Below, piece by piece: positions 52,946 through 61,472 of a DNA stretch of 64,000 nucleotides (position 1 is the first letter of the stretch; each line of letters begins with the position of its first letter). The stretch comes from Avimonas intestinalis. GTDB taxonomy: Bacteria > Bacillota > Clostridia > Oscillospirales > Acutalibacteraceae. The notes beneath the pieces were generated by a model, which did no database searches, was not told where the DNA came from, and saw nothing but the letters and a program-made list of their open reading frames with translations. A program made the translations under genes and the position numbers. Location: positions 22,070 to 86,069 of the forward strand of contig CAJFID010000006.1 of NCBI GenBank assembly GCA_904380375.1. Direction: 5' to 3'.

Positions 52946-54376
52946 TCAGCCGTCCAGCTCCTTCTCCAGCAGGGAACGGATGACCTGCGGATTCCCCTGC
53001 CCGCCGGTGGAGCGCAGGCACTGGCCGATCAGCGCCTGCAGTGCCTGGGTTTTGCCCCGGCGGTAGTCTGCCACCGAACGGGGATTCTTTGCGACTGCGT
53101 CCCTGACCAGGGGCAGGAGGACGGCGGGATCGCTGACCTGCCAGAGGTTCTGCTCCTCCGCGAGCCGCTCCGGGTCGGCGTCCTGCCGCCACATCTGCCC
53201 CAGCAGCCGCTTGCCGGTGCCGGAATTGATCCGCCCCTCTCCCAGCAGATCGGCCAGCTTGGCCAGGTGGGCGGGGGAAACCTGGATCGCCGTTTCCTCC
53301 TCCGGCGTCAAGGACAGCAGGCGGAAGATCTCGGTGGTCAGCAGGGAAAGGACATGCTTGGGGTAAGCGGTCTGCCCGGCCGCCTGTTCAAAGTAGTCGG
53401 CAACGGCCTTGTCGGCCACCAGCTGCTCAGCGTCCTTGGCGCTGACGCCGTACTGCTCCATATACCGCGCCTTGCGCTCGTCCGGCAGGGTGGGGAGCTC
53501 CGCACGCAGACGATTGAGGGTTTCCTGGTCAAGCACGATCGGAGGAAGGTCGGGATCCGGGAAATACCGGTAGTCGTCCGCGTCCTCTTTTGTACGCATT
53601 GTATATGTTTTTCCGGTGTTTTGATCGAAGCGGCGGGTTTCCTGCCGGATCGGCTCGCCGGCCTCGAGCGCCTCCACCTGCCGGGCAAATTCGTATTCGA
53701 TGGCCTTGACGATGAACTGGAAGGAGTTGAGGTTTTTCATCTCGGTGCGGGTGCCCAGCCGGGTTTCTCCTTTTTTACGCACCGAGAGGTTCACGTCGCA
53801 GCGCAGGGAGCCCTCCTGCATCCGGCAGTCGGAGACGCCGGCATACAGCAGGATGGCGCGCAGCTTGCGCACATAATCCCGCGCCTGCTCCGCGCTGCGG
53901 ATGTCCGGCTCAGAGACGATCTCAATCAGCGGGACGCCGCAGCGGTTGTAATCGCAGTAGGTGCCCTCCGGGCCGTGGACGAGCTTGCCGGCGTCCTCCT
54001 CAATGTGGATGCGGGTAATGCCGATCCGTTTTGGGCCGTCCGGCGTTTCAATATCAAGGTAGCCGTTCTGGCACAGCGGCTGGTCGTACTGCGAGATCTG
54101 GTAGGCCTTGGGCAGGTCGGGGTAGAAGTAGTTCTTCCGGTCCTCCTTGGAGAAGCGGGCGATTGTGCAGTGGAGGGCCATCCCGGCCTTGGCGGCGTAT
54201 TCCACAACCTGCCTGTTGAGCACCGGCAGGGCCCCGGGCAGCCCCATGCAGACGGGGCAGCACTGGGTGTTCGGCTCCGCCCCAAAGGAGGTGGAGCAGC
54301 CGCAGAAGATTTTGGTTTTGGTTTTGAGCTCGCAGTGGACCTCCAGCCCTACGACCATTTCGTATTCGCTTTTCAC
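52946..54376 (-). CDS. gatB: Asp-tRNA(Asn)/Glu-tRNA(Gln) amidotransferase subunit B
   Basis: GTG at 54376 follows GGAGG and overlaps the gatA stop by four bases. The protein has 476 residues, the standard size. EMVVGLEVHCELKT, CGCSTSFGAEPN, CPVCMGLPGALPVLN with the zinc-site Cys residues, and the C-terminal YqeY-like helical and tail domains are all present. GatB activates the misacylated tRNA's carboxylate with ATP and accepts ammonia from GatA. It is the last gene of the aspS-gatC/gatA/gatB operon. Confidence 0.97.
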   Translation of the reverse strand: MKSEYEMVVGLEVHCELKTKTKIFCGCSTSFGAEPNTQCCPVCMGLPGALPVLNRQVVEYAAKAGMALHCTIARFSKEDRKNYFYPDLPKAYQISQYDQPLCQNGYLDIETPDGPKRIGITRIHIEEDAGKLVHGPEGTYCDYNRCGVPLIEIVSEPDIRSAEQARDYVRKLRAILLYAGVSDCRMQEGSLRCDVNLSVRKKGETRLGTRTEMKNLNSFQFIVKAIEYEFARQVEALEAGEPIRQETRRFDQNTGKTYTMRTKEDADDYRYFPDPDLPPIVLDQETLNRLRAELPTLPDERKARYMEQYGVSAKDAEQLVADKAVADYFEQAAGQTAYPKHVLSLLTTEIFRLLSLTPEEETAIQVSPAHLAKLADLLGEGRINSGTGKRLLGQMWRQDADPERLAEEQNLWQVSDPAVLLPLVRDAVAKNPRSVADYRRGKTQALQALIGQCLRSTGGQGNPQVIRSLLEKELDG

Positions 54377-55857
54377 AGGCTTTGCCTCCTTTCCCCGCCC
54401 GGCGTCCCAGCTGCCCGCTGCGTTTCCAGCGCGTAGCCGAGCTGGTAGAGCGCCGGCTCCGAAAACGCCGGGCCGATGAGCTGGACGCCGATGGGCAGCC
54501 CGTCCGCATCCTCCCCCCAGGGCAGGGAGAGGGCCGGAATGCCGGCAATGTTGACCGGGACGGTGTAGATGTCCCCCTTGTACATCGCGAGCGGGTCGTC
54601 CAGCCGGGAGCCGAGGGGGTAGGCCGTGGTGGGGGCGACGGGGGAGAGCAGCGCGTCGCAGGAGGCAAACGCCTTCTGGTAATCCCGCTGCACCAGGGTG
54701 CGCACCTGCAGCGCCTTTTTATAATACGCGTCGTAGTATCCGGCGCTGAGAACAAAGGAGCCCAGCATGATCCGGCGCTTGACCTCCCGGCCGAAGCCCT
54801 GGCTGCGGGAGCGGTAGTACACCTCGTCAATGTCCTGACAGCCCTCGGCGCGGGTGCCGTACTTGATGCCGTCAAACCGCGCGAGGTTGGAGGAGGCCTC
54901 GGCGCTGGAGAGGATGTAGTAGGCGGGCAGCGCGCTGTCCAGCGCGGGAAGGGAAACCTCCGCAACCGAGGCGCCCAGAGCTTTCAGCGCCTTGGCCGCG
55001 CCGTACACCGCGTCCCGGACGGCGGGATCCAGCCCTTGGCCGAAAAACTCCTTGGGCAGCCCGATCCGCATCCCCCGCACGTCCCGCCCGATGCGGGAGG
55101 CGTAGGCCGGCTTTTCGCGGTGCAGGGAGGTCGCGTCCCGCGGGTCCCAGCCGGCGATGGCGTCCAGCACCAGGGCGGAGTCCGCCACATCCTTGGTCAG
55201 CGGGCCGATCTGGTCAAGGGAGGAGGCGAACGCCACCAGCCCGTACCGGGAGACGGTGCCGTAGGTGGGCTTCATCCCGACCACGCCGCAGAAAGCGGCG
55301 GGCTGGCGGATTGAGCCGCCGGTATCCGACCCCAGGGCAAAGGCGGCTTCGCCCGCGGCCACGGCCGCCGCGCTCCCGCCCGAGCTGCCGCCCGGTACCC
55401 GTTCGGGGTTGCGGGGGTTGCGGGTGGGGCCGAAATAGGAATTCTCGGTGGTCGAACCCATCGCGAACTCGTCCATATTGAGCTTGCCGAGCATCGCCGC
55501 GCCCGCGGCGTCCAATTTTTCCATCACCGTGGCGCTGTAGGGTGGGACGAAGCCTTCGAGCATCCGGGAGGCGCAGGTGGTGCGCACCCCTTTCGTGCAA
55601 ATGTTGTCCTTGATGCCCGCCGGGATCCCCGCCAGCGGGGAGAGCGTTTCCCCCCGGCGGCGCTTTTCGTCCGCCTCCCGGGCTGCGGCCAGGGCCTGCT
55701 CCTCCGTCACGGCGAGGTAGGCGTGGACGGCCGGGTCGCGCTCCCGGATCTGCTGAAGGTAGGCCTGCGCGGCCTCCTGCGCCGAAACCTCCCCGGCATC
55801 CAGCCGGGCGCGCAGCTGGCATACGGTGAGCTGCGTGATCTGTTGTATGGCTTGCAT
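54373..55857 (-). CDS. gatA: Asp-tRNA(Asn)/Glu-tRNA(Gln) amidotransferase subunit A
   Basis: ATG at 55857 has AAGGCGGA upstream; an extension to 55884 lacks such support. The 494-residue protein is an amidase-signature enzyme. The Lys of GIPAGIKDNI and the Ser-cisSer/Ser pair in PGGSSGGSAAAVAAG and LGSDTGGSIRQPA form the catalytic triad. It releases ammonia from glutamine for GatB. Confidence 0.96.
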   Translation of the reverse strand: MQAIQQITQLTVCQLRARLDAGEVSAQEAAQAYLQQIRERDPAVHAYLAVTEEQALAAAREADEKRRRGETLSPLAGIPAGIKDNICTKGVRTTCASRMLEGFVPPYSATVMEKLDAAGAAMLGKLNMDEFAMGSTTENSYFGPTRNPRNPERVPGGSSGGSAAAVAAGEAAFALGSDTGGSIRQPAAFCGVVGMKPTYGTVSRYGLVAFASSLDQIGPLTKDVADSALVLDAIAGWDPRDATSLHREKPAYASRIGRDVRGMRIGLPKEFFGQGLDPAVRDAVYGAAKALKALGASVAEVSLPALDSALPAYYILSSAEASSNLARFDGIKYGTRAEGCQDIDEVYYRSRSQGFGREVKRRIMLGSFVLSAGYYDAYYKKALQVRTLVQRDYQKAFASCDALLSPVAPTTAYPLGSRLDDPLAMYKGDIYTVPVNIAGIPALSLPWGEDADGLPIGVQLIGPAFSEPALYQLGYALETQRAAGTPGGERRQSL

Positions 55858-55944
55858 GGCATTTCCGCCTTTCCCATTTGGCATTCTTTTCGCCGGCCGC
55901 GCGGCCGGGAGAAACGGGGAATCTCCCTACCCACAACGCGGGGT

Positions 55945-58050
55945 TCAGTCCCCCACAACGCGGGGGACTTGCACGTACCCGTCGGCCTGCCGGGGTGCGT
56001 TGGCCAAAAGCCGTTCCCGCGCGAGGCTGGGGAGGACGGCGTCCTCCCGGAACACGTTTTCCACCGGCAGGACGTGGGCGGACGGCTCAATCCCCTCGGT
56101 GTCAATGGCCTGGAGCTGGTCGGCAAAGGCGACGATGGCGGAGAGCTCCCGCTTCATCGCGTCCCGTTCCTCCGGCGGCAGGGTCAGCCGGGAGAGGGCC
56201 GCCACCTTGTCCACGTCGATTTCGACCGCCCGCTTCGGGGGGGCGGGCCGGGCCGGGCGCCCGCCCTTGGGACCGTCCTCTCCGCCGGGCTGCTCCAGGG
56301 CGATGCCCAGGACGGCGAGCTGCGCGCTGTCCACCGGCGCGGGGGCGTCGGTCATCAGGCAGGAGCCGTCCTTTCCCTTGGGGAAGGCGATCACGTCCCG
56401 CAGGGAATCCGCGCCCAGCAGGAGCATCACCAGCCGATCCAGCCCGAAGGCGAAGCCGCCGTGGGGCGGGGTGCCGTACTGGAAGGCGTTCACCATGAAG
56501 CCGAAGCGCTCTTCAATCTGCTCCGGGGAGAAGCCGAGGGCCTCAAACATCTTCTGCTGCACGTCGGGGCGGTGGATGCGGATGCTGCCGCTGCCCAGCT
56601 CCACCCCATTGAGCACCACGTCGTAGGCCTGGGCCCTCACCCGGGCCGGGTCGGTCAGCAGGTAGGGGATGTCCTCCGGATAGGGCATGGTGAAGGGGTG
56701 GTGCATGGCCAGGAAGCGCCCCTCCTGCTCGGAATACTCGAATTGGGGGAAATCGGTCACGAACAAAAAGCGGTAGTCGTCCCGCCGCCGCAGGCCGAGC
56801 CGGTCCCCCAGCTCCAGCCGCAGCCCGCCGAGGATGCGGCGGACATTGGGGAGGGTGTCGGCGCAGAAGAGCAGGAAGTCCCCCGGCTCGGTCCCTGTCC
56901 GGGCCAACAGCGCGTCCATTTCGTCCTGCTCAAAATATTTGGTGAGGATCGAATACCGCTCCCCGTCCGGCCGCACGGCGATCCAGGCCATCCCCTTGGC
57001 GCCGAGAGACACCGCCTTGGCGGTCAGGGCCTCGATCTCGGTGCGGGTGAAATCGGCCTTGCCCTTGACGTTGATGGCACGCACCGCCCCGCCCTTGTCC
57101 GCCGCGCCCCGGAAGACCGAGAAGCGGCAGCGGGCGGCCAGGTCGGTCACATCCACGATCGGCAGCCCGAACCGCAGGTCGGGCTTGTCGGAGCCGTAGG
57201 TGTCCATGGCCTCCTTCCAGGTCAGGCGGGGGAAGGGATCGGGCAGCTCCCGGCCCATCGCCTCCCGGAAGAGATACCGGAACAGCTTTTCCAGATGCCG
57301 CAGGATGTCCTCCTGATCCACGAAGGACATCTCCATATCCACCTGGGTGAATTCCGGCTGGCGGTCGGCCCGCAGGTCCTCGTCCCGGAAGCAGCGGGCG
57401 ACCTGGTAGTATTTATCGACCCCGCCCACCATCAGCAGCTGCTTGAAGATCTGCGGGGACTGGGGCAGCGCGTAGAAGCTGCCGGGATGGACCCGGCTGG
57501 GCACCAGGTAATCTCGCGCGCCCTCCGGCGTGCTTTTGGTCAGCATCGGGGTTTCCACCTCAAGGAAGCCCTCCCCGTCGAGATACCGGCGGGCGGCGCC
57601 GGCCACCTGATGGTGGAAGCGCAGGGCGCGCAGCATCGCGGGCCGCCGCAGGTCAAGGTAGCGGTATTTCAGCCGCAGCTCCTCCCGCACGGAGGAGAAG
57701 TCGTCCACCGGGAAGGGCAGCGGCTGCGCCTGGCTGAGCACCTCCAGCGTGTCGGCCCGCAGCTCAATTGTGCCGGTCTGGAGCCGGGGGTTATAGGTTT
57801 CCTCGTCCCGGATGGCAAGCAGGCCGCTCGCGACGATCACCGATTCGCTGTGCAGCGTTTCCGCGGTGTGGAACGCTTCCTCGCTCAGGTTCAGGCGGTT
57901 GAACACCACCTGCAGCGTCCCCTCCCGGTCCCGCAGGTCCAGGAAGATCACCCCGCCCATGTCCCGCTTGGACTGCACCCAGCCCATGGCCGTAATGCGT
58001 TTTCCCACGTCTTGTTCGCGGAATTGTCCGCAGTAGCCGTCCCGTTTCAT
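55945..58050 (-). CDS. aspS: Aspartyl-tRNA synthetase fused to GatC
   Basis: ATG at 58050. The protein has 701 residues, while bacterial AspRS has about 590. Residues 1-585 are a complete bacterial-type AspRS: OB-fold with GWVQSKRDMGG, motif 2 CFRDEDLRADRQPEFTQVD, the GAD insertion, and motif 3 GGFAFGLDRL. A Gly/Pro/Lys-rich linker (about 586-607) leads to a full GatC domain (about 608-701, VDKVAALSRLTLPPEER). The operon then encodes GatA and GatB. The fused protein would bring Asp-tRNA formation and amidation together, consistent with indirect Asn-tRNA synthesis. Confidence 0.93.
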   Translation of the reverse strand: MKRDGYCGQFREQDVGKRITAMGWVQSKRDMGGVIFLDLRDREGTLQVVFNRLNLSEEAFHTAETLHSESVIVASGLLAIRDEETYNPRLQTGTIELRADTLEVLSQAQPLPFPVDDFSSVREELRLKYRYLDLRRPAMLRALRFHHQVAGAARRYLDGEGFLEVETPMLTKSTPEGARDYLVPSRVHPGSFYALPQSPQIFKQLLMVGGVDKYYQVARCFRDEDLRADRQPEFTQVDMEMSFVDQEDILRHLEKLFRYLFREAMGRELPDPFPRLTWKEAMDTYGSDKPDLRFGLPIVDVTDLAARCRFSVFRGAADKGGAVRAINVKGKADFTRTEIEALTAKAVSLGAKGMAWIAVRPDGERYSILTKYFEQDEMDALLARTGTEPGDFLLFCADTLPNVRRILGGLRLELGDRLGLRRRDDYRFLFVTDFPQFEYSEQEGRFLAMHHPFTMPYPEDIPYLLTDPARVRAQAYDVVLNGVELGSGSIRIHRPDVQQKMFEALGFSPEQIEERFGFMVNAFQYGTPPHGGFAFGLDRLVMLLLGADSLRDVIAFPKGKDGSCLMTDAPAPVDSAQLAVLGIALEQPGGEDGPKGGRPARPAPPKRAVEIDVDKVAALSRLTLPPEERDAMKRELSAIVAFADQLQAIDTEGIEPSAHVLPVENVFREDAVLPSLARERLLANAPRQADGYVQVPRVVGD

Positions 58051-58121
58051 CGCCGTTCATCCTTTCCGAAGTGGATGGATCCGCCGGGGATCCGAAAACG
58101 AAGAGACAATGCAAAAGATGC

Positions 58122-58438
58122 AAAAGAAAAAGCGCTTTTCGTCCCTGTATACGGGACGAAAAGCGCCGTTGCTTTCCGTGGTGCCACCCAGTTTGGCCGG
58201 CTGCGCCGGCCCGCTTTCAGCACGTGCGCGGGGGGTGCGCAGATGCCTACCGGCGGTAACGTGCCGGAATCCGGCCGAGCCTACTGAGACCCGCTCCCGC
58301 GGCCCGTTCGGTCGGCGACTCAGGGATGTTCTTCGGGCGGAAATCCGTACCGGGCTCTCACCTTTCCCGGCTCTCTTTGACTACCATTCCGCCGTACTCT
58401 TCCCGTCGCAGTCGTTGGAAATCTGTATTTTTGCATCT
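58122..58438 (-). promoter_or_regulatory. T-box riboswitch with GAAC (Glu/Asn) specifier loop and terminator
   Basis: On the minus strand the leader has a Stem I with loop-E sequences (AGUA on the 5' side, GAA on the 3' side) and an AGAGAG...GGUGAGAGCC distal part. The specifier loop contains GAAC (58331-58328). The antiterminator T-box GGGTGGCACCACGG is at 58189-58176; its UGGC would pair with a GCCA tRNA end. A 14-bp terminator stem (58166-58153 with 58145-58132) followed by TTTTTCTTTT completes it. AAC is an Asn codon and the overlapping GAA a Glu codon. It controls aspS-gatC, gatA and gatB. Confidence 0.88.
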
Positions 58439-58444
58439 TCCTTT

Positions 58445-58472
58445 ATTATATCCTGCAAAATCAAAATGTCAA
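58445..58472 (-). promoter_or_regulatory. Consensus promoter of the aspS-gatCAB operon
   Basis: Minus strand TTGACA (58472-58467), 16 bases, TATAAT (58450-58445). Both hexamers are perfect. The predicted start at about 58438 gives a leader of nearly 390 bases before aspS. Confidence 0.9.
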
Positions 58473-58602
58473 CGGCGATGCCCAAATTTCCGCCAATTTT
58501 TTTGCGACGGGGCGAACAGCCCGCCTGGGGATGCGCGAAAGGGCGAAGGCGCCGCGAAAAATAGACGGCTCGTTCCCTCCGCGGGGGGAGGGGTTGCGCT
58601 TC

Positions 58603-58974
58603 TTATTCCCTGCCGCCCGCCGGCTTGCCGGACAGGAGGCGGTCGAGCAGCCGCTCGTAATGCGGCAGGGGGAGCGCGCCGCCGACGTGGGCATACATCC
58701 GTCCCTTTTGCATCAGCAGTACGGAGGGCAGCCCGCCCGCCCCGCAGAGCACCGCCAGCTTAGGCTCCCGTTCTACGTCCACCCGGCCGAAGCGCACCGT
58801 GCCGCGGTAGCGGACCGCCAGCGCGCCGACCGCCGCATCAAGCCGGCGGCAGTCCGCGCACCAGGGCGCACCGAACTCCACAAGCACCGGGATGGGGGAA
58901 CGGACGGCCAGCTCGTCAAAATTTTCCGTTGTCAGCGTCAGAACGTCGCTCTGCCGCGCCTCCTCATGGGGCAC
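58603..58974 (-). CDS. Thioredoxin-fold protein with WCADC active site
   Basis: GTG at 58974 stands eight bases after GGAGG; a GTG at 58983 overlaps that site. The 123-residue protein has the thioredoxin order: VLVEFGAPWCADCRRLD with the CxxC pair (Cys-Ala-Asp-Cys in place of Cys-Gly-Pro-Cys) and the cis-Pro loop GLPSVLL. No signal peptide is seen, so it acts in the cytoplasm as a disulfide reductase or a redox partner. It stands alone between the T-box promoter and the DUF4965 gene. Confidence 0.85.
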   Translation of the reverse strand: MPHEEARQSDVLTLTTENFDELAVRSPIPVLVEFGAPWCADCRRLDAAVGALAVRYRGTVRFGRVDVEREPKLAVLCGAGGLPSVLLMQKGRMYAHVGGALPLPHYERLLDRLLSGKPAGGRE

Positions 58975-59115
58975 AGCGCCCACCTCCTCATGCCATCGCT
59001 GCGGGCCGTTCCAGGGATCCCCTTTTGCCGCCGGGAAAGCGTTCCGGCCTTCCCGGCTGGGGGTCCCGCACGGGCGGCGGCCCTAAGGTATCTATGAGAA
59101 GGTATGCGAAGGCAG

Positions 59116-59155
59116 GCAAAAATATGCCCCAGCCGGGAAGGATCCCGGCCGGGGC
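59116..59155 (-). terminator. Terminator of the DUF4965 gene
   Basis: A stem of GCCCC/GGGGC and GCCGGGA/TCCCGGC (59126-59138 with 59143-59155, one mismatch) has a four-base loop. On the minus strand it is followed by ATATTTTTG, giving a typical intrinsic terminator about 70 bases after the stop. Confidence 0.75.
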
Positions 59156-59224
59156 GAGGGCATCGGTATGTAAGGGGCATCGCTTTCACCGCTTTTGGCG
59201 GCTCCCGGCTGCCTTCCGCGGCCT

Positions 59225-61150
59225 TCAGCCGTCCAGGCGGCAGCGGCCGGTGTCGCAGAGCAGCTTCATGAACAGGCCGCCCTGCACGGAGCGGTGCTGG
59301 AAAGTGATCTGCAGCGAGGTGATGGCGGAATACCAGTCGGTCATCGGCACGCGGGAGGGCGAATAGTGGTACGCCGCCCAGAGCGGCTCAATGAATTCCT
59401 CAAACTCCGCCTTGGTCGGGGCCAGGCAGGCCGTCCAGACCAGCCAGTCGGATTTGGTGTAGTCGGCGCGGTTGTCGAGCGGCATGCCGTATTTGTACAT
59501 CCGCCGGCGGTAGCTCGCGAACTCGGAACAGATCACCGGGCGGGGGAACAGGTTGAGGCCCAGCGCTTTGTCCCAGATCATGTTGTACTTCATGCTGTAG
59601 GTGTCCGGCTGATCAAACGCCAGGCGGAAGCTGCCGTCCCCGTTGTCCGCGGTTTTGGCCCACTGGTCGGCCATTTTCTGGGCGGCCGTGCGGTACCGCT
59701 TGGCCTCCTGCCCTTCGCCCAGCAGGGTCTGCAGCAGGGAGAAGGCGCCGAGGGCGGAGATCGCCTTGAGGGACAGGTTGCAGTTGTGGGCCAGGTGCCC
59801 GGCGAAATCGTCGGTGCAGTTCTGGTGTTCCGGGTCGGCGCCGTGGCGGATCAGGTATTCCGCCCAGCCGGTGAGCTGGGGCAGATAGGGCTTGGCAAAG
59901 GAGGCGTCCTTTTCCGCCAGGCAGGCGGCCGCCACCAGCAGGATCATGTTGCCGCACTCCTCGATCGGCATCTGGTAGGTCGGGTCGGTGCCGTAGGAAT
60001 ACCACTGCCCGTTGAGATGGGGGTACCGCCCCGCGTCGTGCGGCGCATATTCGTACGGCCAGATCCCCTCTTCAAGATAGCGGAAGATCGGCCGGACCAT
60101 GCCCTTGACCAGCTCCGGGTTGTAAAGCAGGAACATCGGCATGGACGGATAGCTGACGTCAACCGTCGCCGCGCAGCCGTTGCTGAAGCACTCTTTGGAG
60201 ACAAACAGCACTTCCCCCTGCGGGCCGGCGACCAGCTTATGGGCGGCCACCACCTGCCGCCAGGCCAGGGAGAGCAGGTCGGCGTATTTCTCCCCGCCGG
60301 CGCGGGTGGCGTCCGCGGTGAGCTGCTCGGAGAAGAGCCGGCAGGCCTCCCGCACCGTCTCGTATTCCTCAAACGCCGCGGCGATCACCTGCTCCATTGT
60401 CTGCCCGTCCCGCTTCCAATAGGCGGGGAGGGATTCGCGGAAATAGATCAGGGACTGGATATCGTCGTAGGAGAAGGCCAGCAGCGCGCCGCCCTCCGCC
60501 TGGGTGTCCAGGGTCACATGCGCCGCCAAGAAGGACATCCGTTTTTCGGCGGCGTTGCCCGGCTCCGCCGTGACGGCGGCCTCCGGCCCGGCGGCGGAAA
60601 GGTAAAAGTATCCCCAGTCGATCCGCACGTCGTCGTCCGCCACCCCGAGGATGGGCTGGCCCAGGCTGCCCATCCGCATACAGGCCACGCCGGGAGCGGC
60701 TTCCACCTCGGCGGTGACCACCGGCATCTGGCCCCGCTCGTTGAGGCAGATTTCCTCCGACACCCGCACCGTGACGGCGACCGTATGCGCGGCGCCGTCC
60801 AAGGCTTCGGCCCGCAGCGAAAGATAGGTCAGCGGCCGGGCCATCAGGTCGAGGTTCTGGGCGAGCAGGGGGGTGGTGAAGTCGGCCGTCAGCCGCACGC
60901 CGGCCCCCTCAAAGGTGTAGACGGTAGACAGCGCGTCGATCTCCAGGCCCGTCTGCGCCAGGGCGGGAAGCCCCGCCGGACGGCCGATAAAGGCGTAGGC
61001 CTTCCCGTCGATCTCCGCCACGCCCTCTATGGTGTTGGGCTTGCCCGTCCAGTGCTTGGTCTCGTCGTCCGTCAGCCGGTCCGCCATAGACCAGACGCTG
61101 AAATAGGGGTCCACCGTAATCAGAGGGACCGCCGGTGCTCGCAGTTCCAT
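59225..61150 (-). CDS. DUF4965/DUF5127/DUF1793 (glutaminase A-like) protein
   Basis: ATG at 61150 has AAAGGAGA upstream. The 641-residue protein has an N-terminal beta-sandwich (about 1-235, ITVDPYFSVWSMADRLTDD) followed by an (alpha/alpha) barrel (about 250-635). The barrel contains CAATVDVSYPSMPMFLLYNPELVKGM and TKSDWLVWTACLA. This is the layout of proteins annotated as glutaminase GtaA in fungi and as glycosidase-like in gut bacteria. No signal peptide is present. An enzymatic role on a glycan or amide is possible, but no catalytic residues can be assigned. It has its own promoter and terminator. Confidence 0.75.
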   Translation of the reverse strand: MELRAPAVPLITVDPYFSVWSMADRLTDDETKHWTGKPNTIEGVAEIDGKAYAFIGRPAGLPALAQTGLEIDALSTVYTFEGAGVRLTADFTTPLLAQNLDLMARPLTYLSLRAEALDGAAHTVAVTVRVSEEICLNERGQMPVVTAEVEAAPGVACMRMGSLGQPILGVADDDVRIDWGYFYLSAAGPEAAVTAEPGNAAEKRMSFLAAHVTLDTQAEGGALLAFSYDDIQSLIYFRESLPAYWKRDGQTMEQVIAAAFEEYETVREACRLFSEQLTADATRAGGEKYADLLSLAWRQVVAAHKLVAGPQGEVLFVSKECFSNGCAATVDVSYPSMPMFLLYNPELVKGMVRPIFRYLEEGIWPYEYAPHDAGRYPHLNGQWYSYGTDPTYQMPIEECGNMILLVAAACLAEKDASFAKPYLPQLTGWAEYLIRHGADPEHQNCTDDFAGHLAHNCNLSLKAISALGAFSLLQTLLGEGQEAKRYRTAAQKMADQWAKTADNGDGSFRLAFDQPDTYSMKYNMIWDKALGLNLFPRPVICSEFASYRRRMYKYGMPLDNRADYTKSDWLVWTACLAPTKAEFEEFIEPLWAAYHYSPSRVPMTDWYSAITSLQITFQHRSVQGGLFMKLLCDTGRCRLDG

Positions 61151-61219
61151 GTTTTGCTTCTCCTTTTCTGTTGTCGTTGGTTTCGCGCAGGCTTGGCAAC
61201 AGCCGCCTTTTTCAAGTTA

Positions 61220-61248
61220 AGCATAAACGGGAAAGACCGGCTTGTCAA
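61220..61248 (-). promoter_or_regulatory. Promoter of the DUF4965 gene
   Basis: Minus strand TTGACA (61248-61243), 17 bases, TATGCT (61225-61220), about 70 bases upstream of the start codon. The rest of 61151-61344 shows no gene. Confidence 0.7.
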
Positions 61249-61344
61249 TGGCCGGAGGGCCTCTTGGCACATCGCGACGGTTTTGTGCCGGTTTGGCTTA
61301 TTTTGCCCACCCTTTAGGCGCCGCCCCTCCGCCTTTTCCCGCGG

Positions 61345-61443
61345 TCAGGGGGAGTGCCTGCGGGCGGGAGGCCGGGGGACGTCCCCCTGGTCAAAGCGCT
61401 TTTTCAGCTTTTCAAGGGCCTTTTTTTCAATGCGCGATACATA
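61345..61443 (-). pseudogene. sigK: 3' fragment of a sigK-like sporulation sigma factor gene, cut by the element
   Basis: On the minus strand the 32 codons before TGA (61345-61347) read YVSRIEKKALEKLKKRF and then a short Pro/Arg tail. YVSRIEKKAL is the end of region 4.2 in SigK-type sigma factors, where the full motif is (I/L)SRSYVSRIEK. Upstream in the same frame, similarity stops abruptly and a stop codon (TAG) occurs within five codons. The missing 5' part should lie beyond the right edge, on the far side of the recombinase element. GC content changes at the same point. Confidence 0.78.
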
Positions 61444-61472
61444 GCACCACGGCTACTATAAGCAAAATCCTT

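Noticed and set aside
52877..54436. 519-codon open frame on the plus strand
   Set aside because: It is a shadow of gatB; no domain is seen.
55723..58287. 854-codon open frame on the plus strand
   Set aside because: It lies opposite the aspS-gatC fusion and is His/Gly/Pro-rich without domain signature.
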